A stretch of DNA of 64,000 bases, from the NCBI RefSeq assembly GCF_000758685.1, contig NZ_CP009286.1:1828501-1892500 (forward strand), given 5' to 3'. Origin of the DNA: Paenibacillus stellifer. GTDB lineage: Bacteria; Bacillota; Bacilli; Paenibacillales; Paenibacillaceae. Of the stretch, positions 35,736 through 43,639 are shown one piece after another. The notes under the pieces are model-generated. The model searched no databases. It was not told where the DNA came from and was given only the letters and a program-made list of their open reading frames with translations. Position 1 is the stretch's first letter; each line of letters starts with the position of its first letter. The translations under genes and the position numbers were made by a program.

Positions 35736-36692
35736 ATGGGCGATATGTTGCTTGAGCAGCTTAAGTCATATACGGGAAGCAGTCCAAAACCGGAAGGCTT
35801 CGATACCTACTGGGAGCGGGCGCTTCGGGAACTGGACGAGGCTTCGCTCGATTATGAACTCATCCCTGCGGACTTCACGAGCCCGCTGGCGGAATGCTAT
35901 CATCTGTACTTTACCGGTGTGGGCGGCGCCCGCATCCACTGCAAATACGTAAGACCGAAGAACCGGACCGGGCAAGGGCCGGGGATGGCGATGTTTCACG
36001 GCTACACCGGCGACAGCGGGGACTGGAGCGACAAGGTGGGCTACGCGGCACATGGCATCAGCGTGATCGCGCTGGACTGCCGGGGACAGGGCGGCTTGTC
36101 CGAGGATAACCTGCAGGTGCTGGGCACTACAGTCCGGGGCCATATCATTCGCGGTGTAGACGACCCTAATCCGGACAAGCTCTATTACCGCAACATGTTC
36201 CTGGATACTGCGCAGTCTGCGCGGATTCTGATGTCCATGGAGGAAGTGGACGAGACCCGTGTCGGCGTGTACGGCTGTTCGCAGGGAGGAGCGCTGGCAA
36301 CGGTATGCGCGGCGCTGGAGCCCCGCATTTCTCTGGCGGTTATCGTCTACCCGTTTCTGGCAGACTACAAGCGGGCTTACGAGCTGAATGTAACCTCCTC
36401 CGCATATGAGGAACTGTATTATTACTTCCGAAACATTGATTTCAATCATCAGCGGGAGGAAGCCTTATTTCAGCGTCTGGGACTGATCGATATCCAGAAT
36501 CTGGCCGACCGGATCATGGCCAAAGTGATCTTCGTCTCGGGACTGACGGACACCATCTGTCCGCCTTCGACCCAGTTCGCAGTCTACAACAAGATCGTTT
36601 CGGAGAAGGAACTGCTGGTCTATCCTGAATACGGACACGAGTATTTGCCTCGGCTTGGTGACCGTGTACTGCAGGAGTTTCTGGAATTATAG
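35736..36692 (+). CDS. CE7 family acetyl esterase (acetyl xylan esterase/cephalosporin deacetylase type)
   Basis: 318 residues from ATG 35736, 8 bases after AAGGAG. Alpha/beta hydrolase with the CE7 signatures: DCRGQGG (RGQ motif), nucleophile Ser182 in GCSQGG, Asp272 in GLTDTICPP and His301 in YGHEYLP. Usual length for the family, which forms intracellular hexamers acting on small acetylated oligosaccharides. In this locus the likely job is to remove acetyl groups from imported glucomannan oligosaccharides so the mannanase and phosphorylases can act. Confidence 0.93.
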   Translation: MGDMLLEQLKSYTGSSPKPEGFDTYWERALRELDEASLDYELIPADFTSPLAECYHLYFTGVGGARIHCKYVRPKNRTGQGPGMAMFHGYTGDSGDWSDKVGYAAHGISVIALDCRGQGGLSEDNLQVLGTTVRGHIIRGVDDPNPDKLYYRNMFLDTAQSARILMSMEEVDETRVGVYGCSQGGALATVCAALEPRISLAVIVYPFLADYKRAYELNVTSSAYEELYYYFRNIDFNHQREEALFQRLGLIDIQNLADRIMAKVIFVSGLTDTICPPSTQFAVYNKIVSEKELLVYPEYGHEYLPRLGDRVLQEFLEL

Positions 36693-36731
36693 CGGAATAA
36701 CCGCTTAGCCTTTCAGCACATTCAAAATAAG

Positions 36732-36770
36732 AGCGCCTCGGGCAGCAGATGATTCTGCACCCGAGGCGCT
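36732..36770. terminator. Bidirectional terminator between the CE7 and DJ-1 genes
   Basis: An 11-bp perfect stem, AGCGCCTCGGG (36732-36742) with CCCGAGGCGCT (36760-36770), with a further inner hairpin. T-rich tails on both sides are weak, slightly better on the minus strand (CTTATTTTG). Confidence 0.7.
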
Positions 36771-36880
36771 ATTAAATGTTGCGGTAGGTTTGATTCGTAT
36801 TGCGGTATGTCTGGCTCGAATAAAGAGCGAGACTGCCGCCGGTTTACACGAAACGAATTCCTTCAATGAATGTCTTGAGT

Positions 36881-37540
36881 TCAGCCCAGCTTTTCAATGA
36901 CGGCTTGGCTTACGGCTAAGGTCGACTGAGGGTTTTGGCCGGTAATCAGGTTGCCGTCGATCTCATAATGAGTTGACCAGTTAGGGGCAGCTACATAAAT
37001 GGCGCCCAACTCACGGATTTTGGTCTCCAGCAGGAACGGCAGCAGCGAATTGAGGCCTGTCTCCGCTTCTTCCCGATCAGTAAAAGCGCTCACCCGCTTT
37101 CCGGCAACGAGGGGCTGTCCATTGGACAGTGTAGCTCCGACTAAACCTGCAGGGCCATGGCATACTGCCGCAACGATTTTGCCCGCTTCATAGAAATCCT
37201 TCAAGAGCACCTGAAGCTTGGCGCTGGCGGGCAGATCATACATCGTGCCATGACCGCCCGGCAGGAAGATGGCGTCGAATTTCTCATGGGAGATTTCATC
37301 GAGCTTCAGCGTCTGCTCCAGATACTGCTGGGCATCGAGCAATTCCTGCGCTGTTTTACCATCCACACTGCCCGGATCGACGGGACTTTTTCCTCCAAGC
37401 GGACTTGCAACAGTAACTTCGTAGCCTTTCTTCGCAAATTCGATATAGGCTTCGGCAAATTCGGACAGCCAAATTCCGGTCTGTCTATCTGCATTGATCT
37501 CCGAGTGATTTGTCACAACCATTAATACTTTTTTCGCCAT
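36881..37540 (-). CDS. DJ-1/PfpI family protein (Hsp31-like, glutamine amidotransferase fold)
   Basis: 219 residues; AGGAGGT lies 8 bases before ATG 37540. The nucleophile elbow Cys is in AAVCHGPAGL, an upstream FLPGGHGTMYDL supplies the conserved Glu/His environment, and TDREE follows. Members act as glyoxalase/chaperone-like stress proteins in the cytosol; which activity applies here cannot be read from sequence. A degenerate LysR gene lies just upstream on the same strand and may once have controlled it. Confidence 0.9.
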   Translation of the reverse strand: MAKKVLMVVTNHSEINADRQTGIWLSEFAEAYIEFAKKGYEVTVASPLGGKSPVDPGSVDGKTAQELLDAQQYLEQTLKLDEISHEKFDAIFLPGGHGTMYDLPASAKLQVLLKDFYEAGKIVAAVCHGPAGLVGATLSNGQPLVAGKRVSAFTDREEAETGLNSLLPFLLETKIRELGAIYVAAPNWSTHYEIDGNLITGQNPQSTLAVSQAVIEKLG

Positions 37541-37636
37541 GGATATTACCTCCTGGAATTTTATTCCCCACGGCTATTCTAGGTCACATCAATCTATAAA
37601 ACAAATTATGTTTTTTCAATCTAACTATAAAAATAT

Positions 37637-38311
37637 TTATAAATAATCAACAGCTGTGCCAAGCAATTTCTCCGTTATGCTCCGAATGGCTGGCAGATGC
37701 TTATTGTTGGACTTATAGCAGATCCAGCCCATAGCTGATCCAATTCTGTGCCAGCAGCCACTGTTCCTTGGATCGCAGGCTCATCTGCTGCGGGGGATCG
37801 AGATGGGCAGGAGCCACAATTACAAATCGTTCCGTACAAAGGTTCAGGAATTCAATACCGGGCGTTTGGGATTTCTGCGACGTTACAATCAGGTCCACTT
37901 TATCCTCGTTTAGCAGCAAGAGCAACTGGTCGGCAGTTCCAAAGGAGGAAATGGTATTGGCCTCAAAGCCAGATAACTGCGGGAGTATTTTCTCTGTATA
38001 GTATTCAATTGCCGATCCAATGCGGATCTGGGGGGGGTGGGCAAGGAAGCGGCATGAAAGCCAAGACTGGTCTCCTCCAGCGATTCAATCAGCGGGGCCA
38101 GCTGGGAATACAGCTCCTTGCCTCTTTCCGTTGGAATCATTTTTCGAGCAGTCCGGATAAATAAAGGCTCCCCGACTTCCGCTTCCAGGGAAGCGAGGTG
38201 CTGGCTCATGGCGGGCTGTGTCATAATCCGTGTTTTGGCGGCTTGCGAGACGGAATTGTATTTATAAATATAGACAAAGCTTCGATACCACTCAAAATCT
38301 ACCATTGGCAC
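37637..38311 (-). pseudogene. LysR-family regulator, frameshifted and internally shortened
   Basis: ATG 38311 opens an intact LysR winged helix (SVSQAAKTRIMTQPAMSQHLASLEAEVG). The frame is lost at a run of eight Cs on the minus strand (38030-38037). With nine Cs the reading would continue PTPPQIRIGSAIEYYTEKIL and join the effector-domain stretch LLLLLNEDKVDLIVTSQ...WISYGLDL (37713-37925 frame). A stop follows there, and another frame carries a C-terminal-like tail (YKSNNKHLPAIRSITEKL) to 37637. About 80-100 residues of the usual 300 are missing. It is probably non-functional. A sequencing error could explain the homopolymer step but not the shortening. Confidence 0.8.
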
Positions 38312-38541
38312 AGTCTCCCTTTAGCAATCTGTTGTTGAGTTATGGCTCTATTACTATTAAAGCATATTGCGGTCTAGTCGGGCCTAAAGAGATTGTAAAG
38401 ACCGGCGCTTCTTCTCAATTCTGACAGTTACCATGCGCTCAGCTCCTTATTCAATACTTCCAGGGTCAGCTTACAATACTTGGATTCAACGGAGTTTGTC
38501 AATGTGCAAGCGGATGAACGGCTCAGTGGATAAGAAGATAA

Positions 38542-40464
38542 ATGGGAGGAATAATAAGGAAAAAACAGGGGGTGAATCGGTTGACGGCTCATCGGCGGAT
38601 GAAATGGGGACTGGTGTTTCTGACGGCGCTTCTTGGCCTGCTGGCGCTGCGTTTGATCTGGATTCAGGGCGTGATGAGCGGCAGAACCGTACCGGGCGGA
38701 GAGTATCCGCTGGCCAAAATGGCCGAGGTGCAGAGCGAGCGGGAAATCGTGCTTGATACCGGCAGAGGGCGGCTGTTCGACCAGAGCGGATTTCCGCTGG
38801 CGGGTGAGACAATATGGACAGCCGTGCTGCTTCCCCCCGAAGCGGCTGCCGGACCTCGCGCATCTGCCAAGACAGAACGCGGGGCGAACGCAGCTGCGCT
38901 GCACCGTCTGGCGGCGCTGCTCGGCACGGATGCGGAGCGGCTGAAGAAGGCTCTGCGTGAAGTCCGTCAGCCGTACGCATGGCCTTCGCCAAAAGTTGAA
39001 GAGCCGCTGGCGCTGACCTTCCAGCAGGCCGACGAGATCAGCCGCCTTGGTGTCGACGGGGTTGTCGTGCTGCCTTATTCACGCAGATACGGAGGCGAGA
39101 TGAATGGACGGCAGTGGATCGGATACGTGTCGGAGTCCGCCGCCGGCGGGAATGCGGCAAAGGGCCATGACGGATCGCCTCCTATTCGAAGCATTCGAAG
39201 CATTCGAAGCGATCTGCGCCGTCCAATGGAAGGGACGGCGGGGCTGGAGAAGACGCTGGAGCCGCTGCTTCGCGGCATCGAACATACGGAAGTCGTAGCC
39301 CGTGTGGATGCCGAAGGAAAGCGGCTGCCGGGAAGCGGGCTTACGGTCCGGACGCCGCGCAATCCATACTACCCGCTGTCGTTCTATACGACGGTCGACA
39401 TGAGGCTCCAGGAAGGCATAGAGAAGCTGGCGCGCCAAGATGGAATCAAGGAGGGCGCCGTCGTTGTGCTCCATGCACAGACAGGCGATATCGCGGCGAT
39501 GGTATCGCTCCCGCTCTATAATCCGGAGGACATCTCCCCCGAGGGTGGGGAATGGAATAACCGGGCGCTGCAGGCTGCCGTTCCGGGGTCGATCTTCAAG
39601 ATTGTGACCGCGGCCGCGGCGCTGGAAGCCGGAGTTGCGTCTCCCGGCGAGGTGTTTCACTGCAGCGGAGAATACGGCCGCTACGGGCTGAGCTGCCCGA
39701 AGGAAGGCGGGCACGGCATAATCACCCTGGAGCAGGGCTTCGCGAAGTCCTGCAACACGGTGTTCGCCGCGCTCGCGGAGCGCCTGAGCGACGCGCAGCT
39801 CGAAGCGGCCGCGTCGGCGCTCGGCCTCGGCCGGCCGGTCGGCTGGCGGCAGGCGGACACGCTCGGCCTGCCGCTGCTCGCACCGCTTGCGGCCGAGCAA
39901 GCGGGGACAGTGTTCGCGCCGTCCCACGCGAACGACCCCGGCGCTCGCGTGCAGACCGCGATCGGCCAGCGCGACGCCGCCGTCACTCCGCTGCAGGCGG
40001 CGAATATGGTCGCCGCCCTGCTGCGGGGCGGCGAACCGCCCGCGCCGCGCATCCTGCGGCGCGTCGACTTCGCGAACGGCCAGAATCTGGCCGTTCTGCA
40101 GCCTCATGCGGCCCCTTCGCCGGCCGGCCGCATTTCACCGGGGACCGCGTCGCTGCTGCTGCAGTGGATGCGTACCGTCGTTACAGACGGTACGGGAAGG
40201 CAGCTTCGCGGCGCGAACTGGGAGCTGGCCGGCAAGTCGGGCACGGCGCAGACCCAAGTTAAGGGCGCTGCCCGCAACAACCAGTGGTTTGTCGGGTACG
40301 GGCCGTACGAGCAGCCGCGCTATACCGCGGCTGTGCTGGTGCAGAACAGAGCGCCCGGCAGCCCGCATCTCGCCGTCAAGTTGTTCGGCGAAGTGATGGA
40401 TCTGCTGGCGGAGACGGAAAAGAGTGAGAATACGCGAATGCCGTCTCATACGGCAAAAGGCTGA
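38542..40464 (+). CDS. Penicillin-binding protein, transpeptidase (PBP2/SpoVD-like class B)
   Basis: 640 residues from ATG 38542. A TTG at 38581, 6 bases after AGGGGGTG, is an equally good start and gives a shorter basic N terminus. A single membrane anchor (about 21-41) and a pedestal domain precede the transpeptidase domain with Ser350 in PGSIFK (SxxK), SCN 403-405 and KSGT 565-568, all intact. It cross-links peptidoglycan outside the membrane. A short IRS repeat interrupts the pedestal near residue 216, and 39760-40100 is markedly more GC-rich than its neighbours. Single gene with its own terminator. Confidence 0.92.
   Translation: MGGIIRKKQGVNRLTAHRRMKWGLVFLTALLGLLALRLIWIQGVMSGRTVPGGEYPLAKMAEVQSEREIVLDTGRGRLFDQSGFPLAGETIWTAVLLPPEAAAGPRASAKTERGANAAALHRLAALLGTDAERLKKALREVRQPYAWPSPKVEEPLALTFQQADEISRLGVDGVVVLPYSRRYGGEMNGRQWIGYVSESAAGGNAAKGHDGSPPIRSIRSIRSDLRRPMEGTAGLEKTLEPLLRGIEHTEVVARVDAEGKRLPGSGLTVRTPRNPYYPLSFYTTVDMRLQEGIEKLARQDGIKEGAVVVLHAQTGDIAAMVSLPLYNPEDISPEGGEWNNRALQAAVPGSIFKIVTAAAALEAGVASPGEVFHCSGEYGRYGLSCPKEGGHGIITLEQGFAKSCNTVFAALAERLSDAQLEAAASALGLGRPVGWRQADTLGLPLLAPLAAEQAGTVFAPSHANDPGARVQTAIGQRDAAVTPLQAANMVAALLRGGEPPAPRILRRVDFANGQNLAVLQPHAAPSPAGRISPGTASLLLQWMRTVVTDGTGRQLRGANWELAGKSGTAQTQVKGAARNNQWFVGYGPYEQPRYTAAVLVQNRAPGSPHLAVKLFGEVMDLLAETEKSENTRMPSHTAKG
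39184..39210 (+). repeat. Three tandem 9-bp repeats inside the PBP gene
   Basis: ATTCGAAGC occurs three times in a row and encodes Ile-Arg-Ser three times. The length keeps the reading frame, so copy-number changes would alter the protein by whole repeats. Confidence 0.9.
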
Positions 40465-40494
40465 GCCGCGCATGCGGTTCAGCCTTTTGCTTTT
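40453..40494 (+). terminator. Terminator of the PBP gene
   Basis: A 17-bp stem (40453-40469 with 40474-40490, one G-U pair), loop of 4, then TTTT. It begins inside the last codons of the gene. Confidence 0.88.
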
Positions 40495-40617
40495 GGACAT
40501 TTTTTAACGGGAGGGTGGTCAGCAATCCTCTCTGCTCAGGTCCGATTCCGTTATGAACGAAAGCAGGCTTCGGAGCGTCAGCTTAGCCCTTTTGCCCGCC
40601 CCGCCTTACGGTTACAA

Positions 40618-41835
40618 TCAATCGGTTCCCGGTGTATTCCGTTTATCCGGATCAGCAGAATCGCCGCCTGAGAATGACGACCCGGGTGGCTCACCGGCCT
40701 CTGCGGACTCCACATTGCCGCCCCTGTCTTCATAGGCGAAGGGAGAGACGATGAACTCCTCCTGCGGGAGAGAAATCCAGCGCTGGAGATAGCCCTGCTG
40801 AAGCAGCTCTTTCAGCAGGATCAGCAGAATCGGCGACAGAATCAAGCCTGCAACTCCGAAGGCCGAGGTCGACAGGATCACGAAGCTCAGCATCAGGAAC
40901 GCGGAGGAGACACCGATGGAGTTCCCTGTAATCTTCGGCTCCAGCAGCTGTCTGACAATCAGCACGACAGCCAGCAGCACGGTCAGTCCGATGGCAAGGG
41001 AAGTGCTTCCCACGAAGAACAGATACACGATCCAGGGGATCAGTATCGTCGACACTCCAAGCAGTGGGAGAATGTCGAATACGGCGCAGATTAGCGCCAT
41101 CGTAAGCTCATTCCCCGTACCCAGAATGAACAGGCCGACCAGCACGATGACGAAGGTAATCGTGATTAGAATAAGCTGCGCCTTGAGATAGGAGCCAATC
41201 GCTTTGAAGACATGTCCTTGCAGGAAGTGGTACACCATCTTCAGCGTCTTCGGCATTTTATCGTGGGCGATCTTCCGCCAGTCCTTGATCTCCATACTAA
41301 GGAAGAAAGCAAGAATGATGGCGACGCCGAAATTGGCCATGAACGAGGAGAACGAGCCGACAACGCCGATCATATATTGGAAGAATATACTCAGCCAATT
41401 AGCGAGCAGATTGGTGGCGTTCTTGAAGTAGCCGTTCAGCTTATCAGTCAGATCGGGCGGCAGATTGGCGATTTTCTGCTGAAGCCATGTCGTCGTCTCC
41501 ATAAAATGCTGCTGAGCCACATATGTATAGTGATGGAGATTATCGGAGAAATGAATGACCTGGGCCGCGATCAGAAGGCCGGCGCCGAAGAGCGAGCCGA
41601 GCAGCAGCACCAGAAACAACAGGACAGAGATGGCGGAGGCGAACGGCTTGCCGAGTCCACGGCGGTTCAGGAACCGGGCCAGAGGCTCGATCAGCATAAA
41701 CACGAAGAAGGACAGAAACACCGGAGCGGCGAGCTGATACAGTTTGCTGAAGACCAGCATCACCAGATAGACGGTCAGCACAAGCAGACCGATATCGAAA
41801 AAGGTGCGCCAGTATTTTTTGTACAAAGGCAGCAT
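40618..41835 (-). CDS. AI-2E family (YdbI/TqsA-like) membrane transporter
   Basis: 405 residues from ATG 41835, with AAAGGAG upstream; the frame runs further back without support. About eight hydrophobic segments, with family blocks AQLILITITFVIVLVGLFIL, FDILPLLGVSTILIPW and LLEPKITGNSIGVSS. Members are putative exporters; autoinducer-2 export was shown for one E. coli protein, but most homologues have unknown substrates. The C terminus is hydrophilic. The neighbours give no functional link. Confidence 0.92.
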   Translation of the reverse strand: MLPLYKKYWRTFFDIGLLVLTVYLVMLVFSKLYQLAAPVFLSFFVFMLIEPLARFLNRRGLGKPFASAISVLLFLVLLLGSLFGAGLLIAAQVIHFSDNLHHYTYVAQQHFMETTTWLQQKIANLPPDLTDKLNGYFKNATNLLANWLSIFFQYMIGVVGSFSSFMANFGVAIILAFFLSMEIKDWRKIAHDKMPKTLKMVYHFLQGHVFKAIGSYLKAQLILITITFVIVLVGLFILGTGNELTMALICAVFDILPLLGVSTILIPWIVYLFFVGSTSLAIGLTVLLAVVLIVRQLLEPKITGNSIGVSSAFLMLSFVILSTSAFGVAGLILSPILLILLKELLQQGYLQRWISLPQEEFIVSPFAYEDRGGNVESAEAGEPPGSSFSGGDSADPDKRNTPGTD

Positions 41836-42013
41836 GGATTCAACGACTCCTTTACGGCTGAGATGGATATTGTTACAGACCCGTTTTTCATTGTACACGA
41901 TTTTAACAAAAAAACGTCTTTTTCTTTGACTGCTGTGGTAAAATAGGGGGTAACGTTTTTTGGTGGAGAAAAACGTATCCCAAGATCAATCTGGAGAAAA
42001 GCGGGGAAGAAAA

Positions 42014-43396
42014 ATGGAGACTTTGCTGCTCTGGCTGTTTTACATCTCATCCTTCTATGCCTTTATACCCGGAATAATAAGCCGTCTCTTCGGCTACCGC
42101 GTCTTTCGGAAAGGCAATGGGGTACCGGATTTCGCCCTTACCTTCGATGACGGACCTGATCCGCAATATACCCCCCGGCTTTTGGATCTATTGAAGAAAT
42201 ACGATGCCAAGGCCACCTTTTTTGTCGTCGGCTCCCACGCGGAGTCCAATCCCGAGCTGATCCGCCGCATCCATGCGGAGGGTCATCTGATCGGCATTCA
42301 TAATTACGTTCACCGGAGCAACTGGGTCATGCGTCCCGGTACGGTCCAGAAGCAGATTCAGCGAACGAATGACATTATTTACAACCTTACCGGCGAGCGG
42401 AGCACTTACTACCGTCCGCCGTGGGGAATCGTCAACCTCTTCGATTTCTCCAAACGCCGCCAGGTCAAAATCGTGCTCTGGTCCGCCATGTTCGGCGACT
42501 GGCGCGAGAAGCTCGGGACAGACCGGCTCGCTGAGAAAATGCTGGCCCGTCTTAACCCGGGCGAGGTAATGCTCCTGCATGACTGCGGCACAACGCCTGG
42601 TGCCGATCCCGAAGCGCCGGAACATATGCTGGCCGCCCTGGAGCGGACACTGATCGAGGCGCAGAAGCGCGGCCTGAAGAGCATCCGGATCGACGACATG
42701 ATCAAGGCGGCCGAAGCGCTGCCGATGAAACGCCTGCCGCTGCGCAAACGGGTGGTTGTGAGACTTTGGCTGCTCTGGGAGAGCTGCTTTCACTTCCTGT
42801 TCCGTCTGCAGACCGTAACGCCTGAGCATCCCTGGCTGCACTACCGTCTGCGGGAGTATCAAGGGGAGCCCGTGCCTCTGGACGGGAAGATCACCCTGAC
42901 CAAAGGCGATCCGGTCATCGAGCTTCATATCGATAACCGTCAGCTGTTCGAGCTGGGGGTTCAGTCAAGGTCGGCGGCCCAACTGGCGATCCGCATGATC
43001 CGGCGGATGGAGGCCGAGATGCCGCATCTCGCGCGTATCATATCAAGCGACGAAGAGCTCGCGAGCGCCAAGGCGCTGTACGGCGTCAGCATGATCAACC
43101 GGGGGCCGGAGAAGTTCGGCTTCACGATCAGGGATCTTCCGGATGGCATTTTCGCGCGGCTGACGAAATTTTATCTTAGCATTCTGCTCAGCATCATCCA
43201 CCCTGCCGGGGGAGCGCGGCTGAAAGTGCGCAGCGATGCGCTGGTTCCGAAGATGATCCTGATGCCGGTCTCCCAGCTGCTTCAGGCGCATGGCCGGAGC
43301 TGTCCCGAGACGAAGCGGGCGCAGCGTTCGGGAACCGGATCGGAGCTGGATGATTCCCTGGCCGAGACTGAGCTTCCAGGAGTACACGCCCACTAA
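42014..43396 (+). CDS. Polysaccharide deacetylase (NodB domain) with C-terminal extension
   Basis: 460 residues from ATG 42014, preceded by GCGGGGAAG; an earlier in-frame ATG (41960) lacks a site. An N-terminal membrane anchor (1-22), then a CE4/NodB domain (about 45-235): TFDDGPDPQYTP supplies the catalytic Asp and metal Asp, IGIHNYVH the metal His pair, and RPPWG and VMLLHD the later motifs. The last 200 residues (about 255-460) form an extra domain (LRLWLLWESCFHF...YGVSMINRGPEKFGFTIRDL) that I do not recognise with confidence, though it resembles the YkoP-like tail seen on some Paenibacillus deacetylases. Likely acts on cell-wall or extracellular N-acetylated glycans. Confidence 0.92.
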   Translation: METLLLWLFYISSFYAFIPGIISRLFGYRVFRKGNGVPDFALTFDDGPDPQYTPRLLDLLKKYDAKATFFVVGSHAESNPELIRRIHAEGHLIGIHNYVHRSNWVMRPGTVQKQIQRTNDIIYNLTGERSTYYRPPWGIVNLFDFSKRRQVKIVLWSAMFGDWREKLGTDRLAEKMLARLNPGEVMLLHDCGTTPGADPEAPEHMLAALERTLIEAQKRGLKSIRIDDMIKAAEALPMKRLPLRKRVVVRLWLLWESCFHFLFRLQTVTPEHPWLHYRLREYQGEPVPLDGKITLTKGDPVIELHIDNRQLFELGVQSRSAAQLAIRMIRRMEAEMPHLARIISSDEELASAKALYGVSMINRGPEKFGFTIRDLPDGIFARLTKFYLSILLSIIHPAGGARLKVRSDALVPKMILMPVSQLLQAHGRSCPETKRAQRSGTGSELDDSLAETELPGVHAH

Positions 43397-43416
43397 TACA
43401 CAGCGGCGGACAAGAA

Positions 43417-43478
43417 AGTTCTTTCCTTACCGCCTGCATTCCAAGCCGGATTGCAGGTGTGAGGAAGGGACTTTTTTT
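43417..43478 (+). terminator. Terminator after the deacetylase gene
   Basis: A long imperfect stem (AGTTCTTTCCTTAC... with ...GTGAGGAAGGGACT), inner GCCTGCA/TGCAGGT pairing, then seven Ts. Confidence 0.85.
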
Positions 43479-43606
43479 GCATATACTACCGAGTAACAAG
43501 CCTCATTGCTTGTGGTTCAGTACGTGGTATTTTACAATACGGTTTCAAAAAAAACAGGACACCCTATTCTCATCGCAAGCATAAACAGGTAAGATAGAGT
43601 TGAGTT

Positions 43607-43619
43607 TGTTAGGCTAACA
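43607..43619 (+). promoter_or_regulatory. Palindromic operator candidate upstream of the GH1 gene
   Basis: TGTTAG-G-CTAACA is a perfect 13-bp palindrome, 20 bases before the start codon and downstream of a TAAGAT -10-like box (43590-43595). The half-site TTTGTTAG recurs at two promoters of the mannan locus. Confidence 0.6.
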
Positions 43620-43639
43620 GAAACGGGAGGAACTAACAT

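Noticed and set aside
39184..39210. CRISPR-like repeats
   Set aside because: Three direct 9-mers without spacers, in frame inside a PBP gene; no array occurs anywhere in the window.
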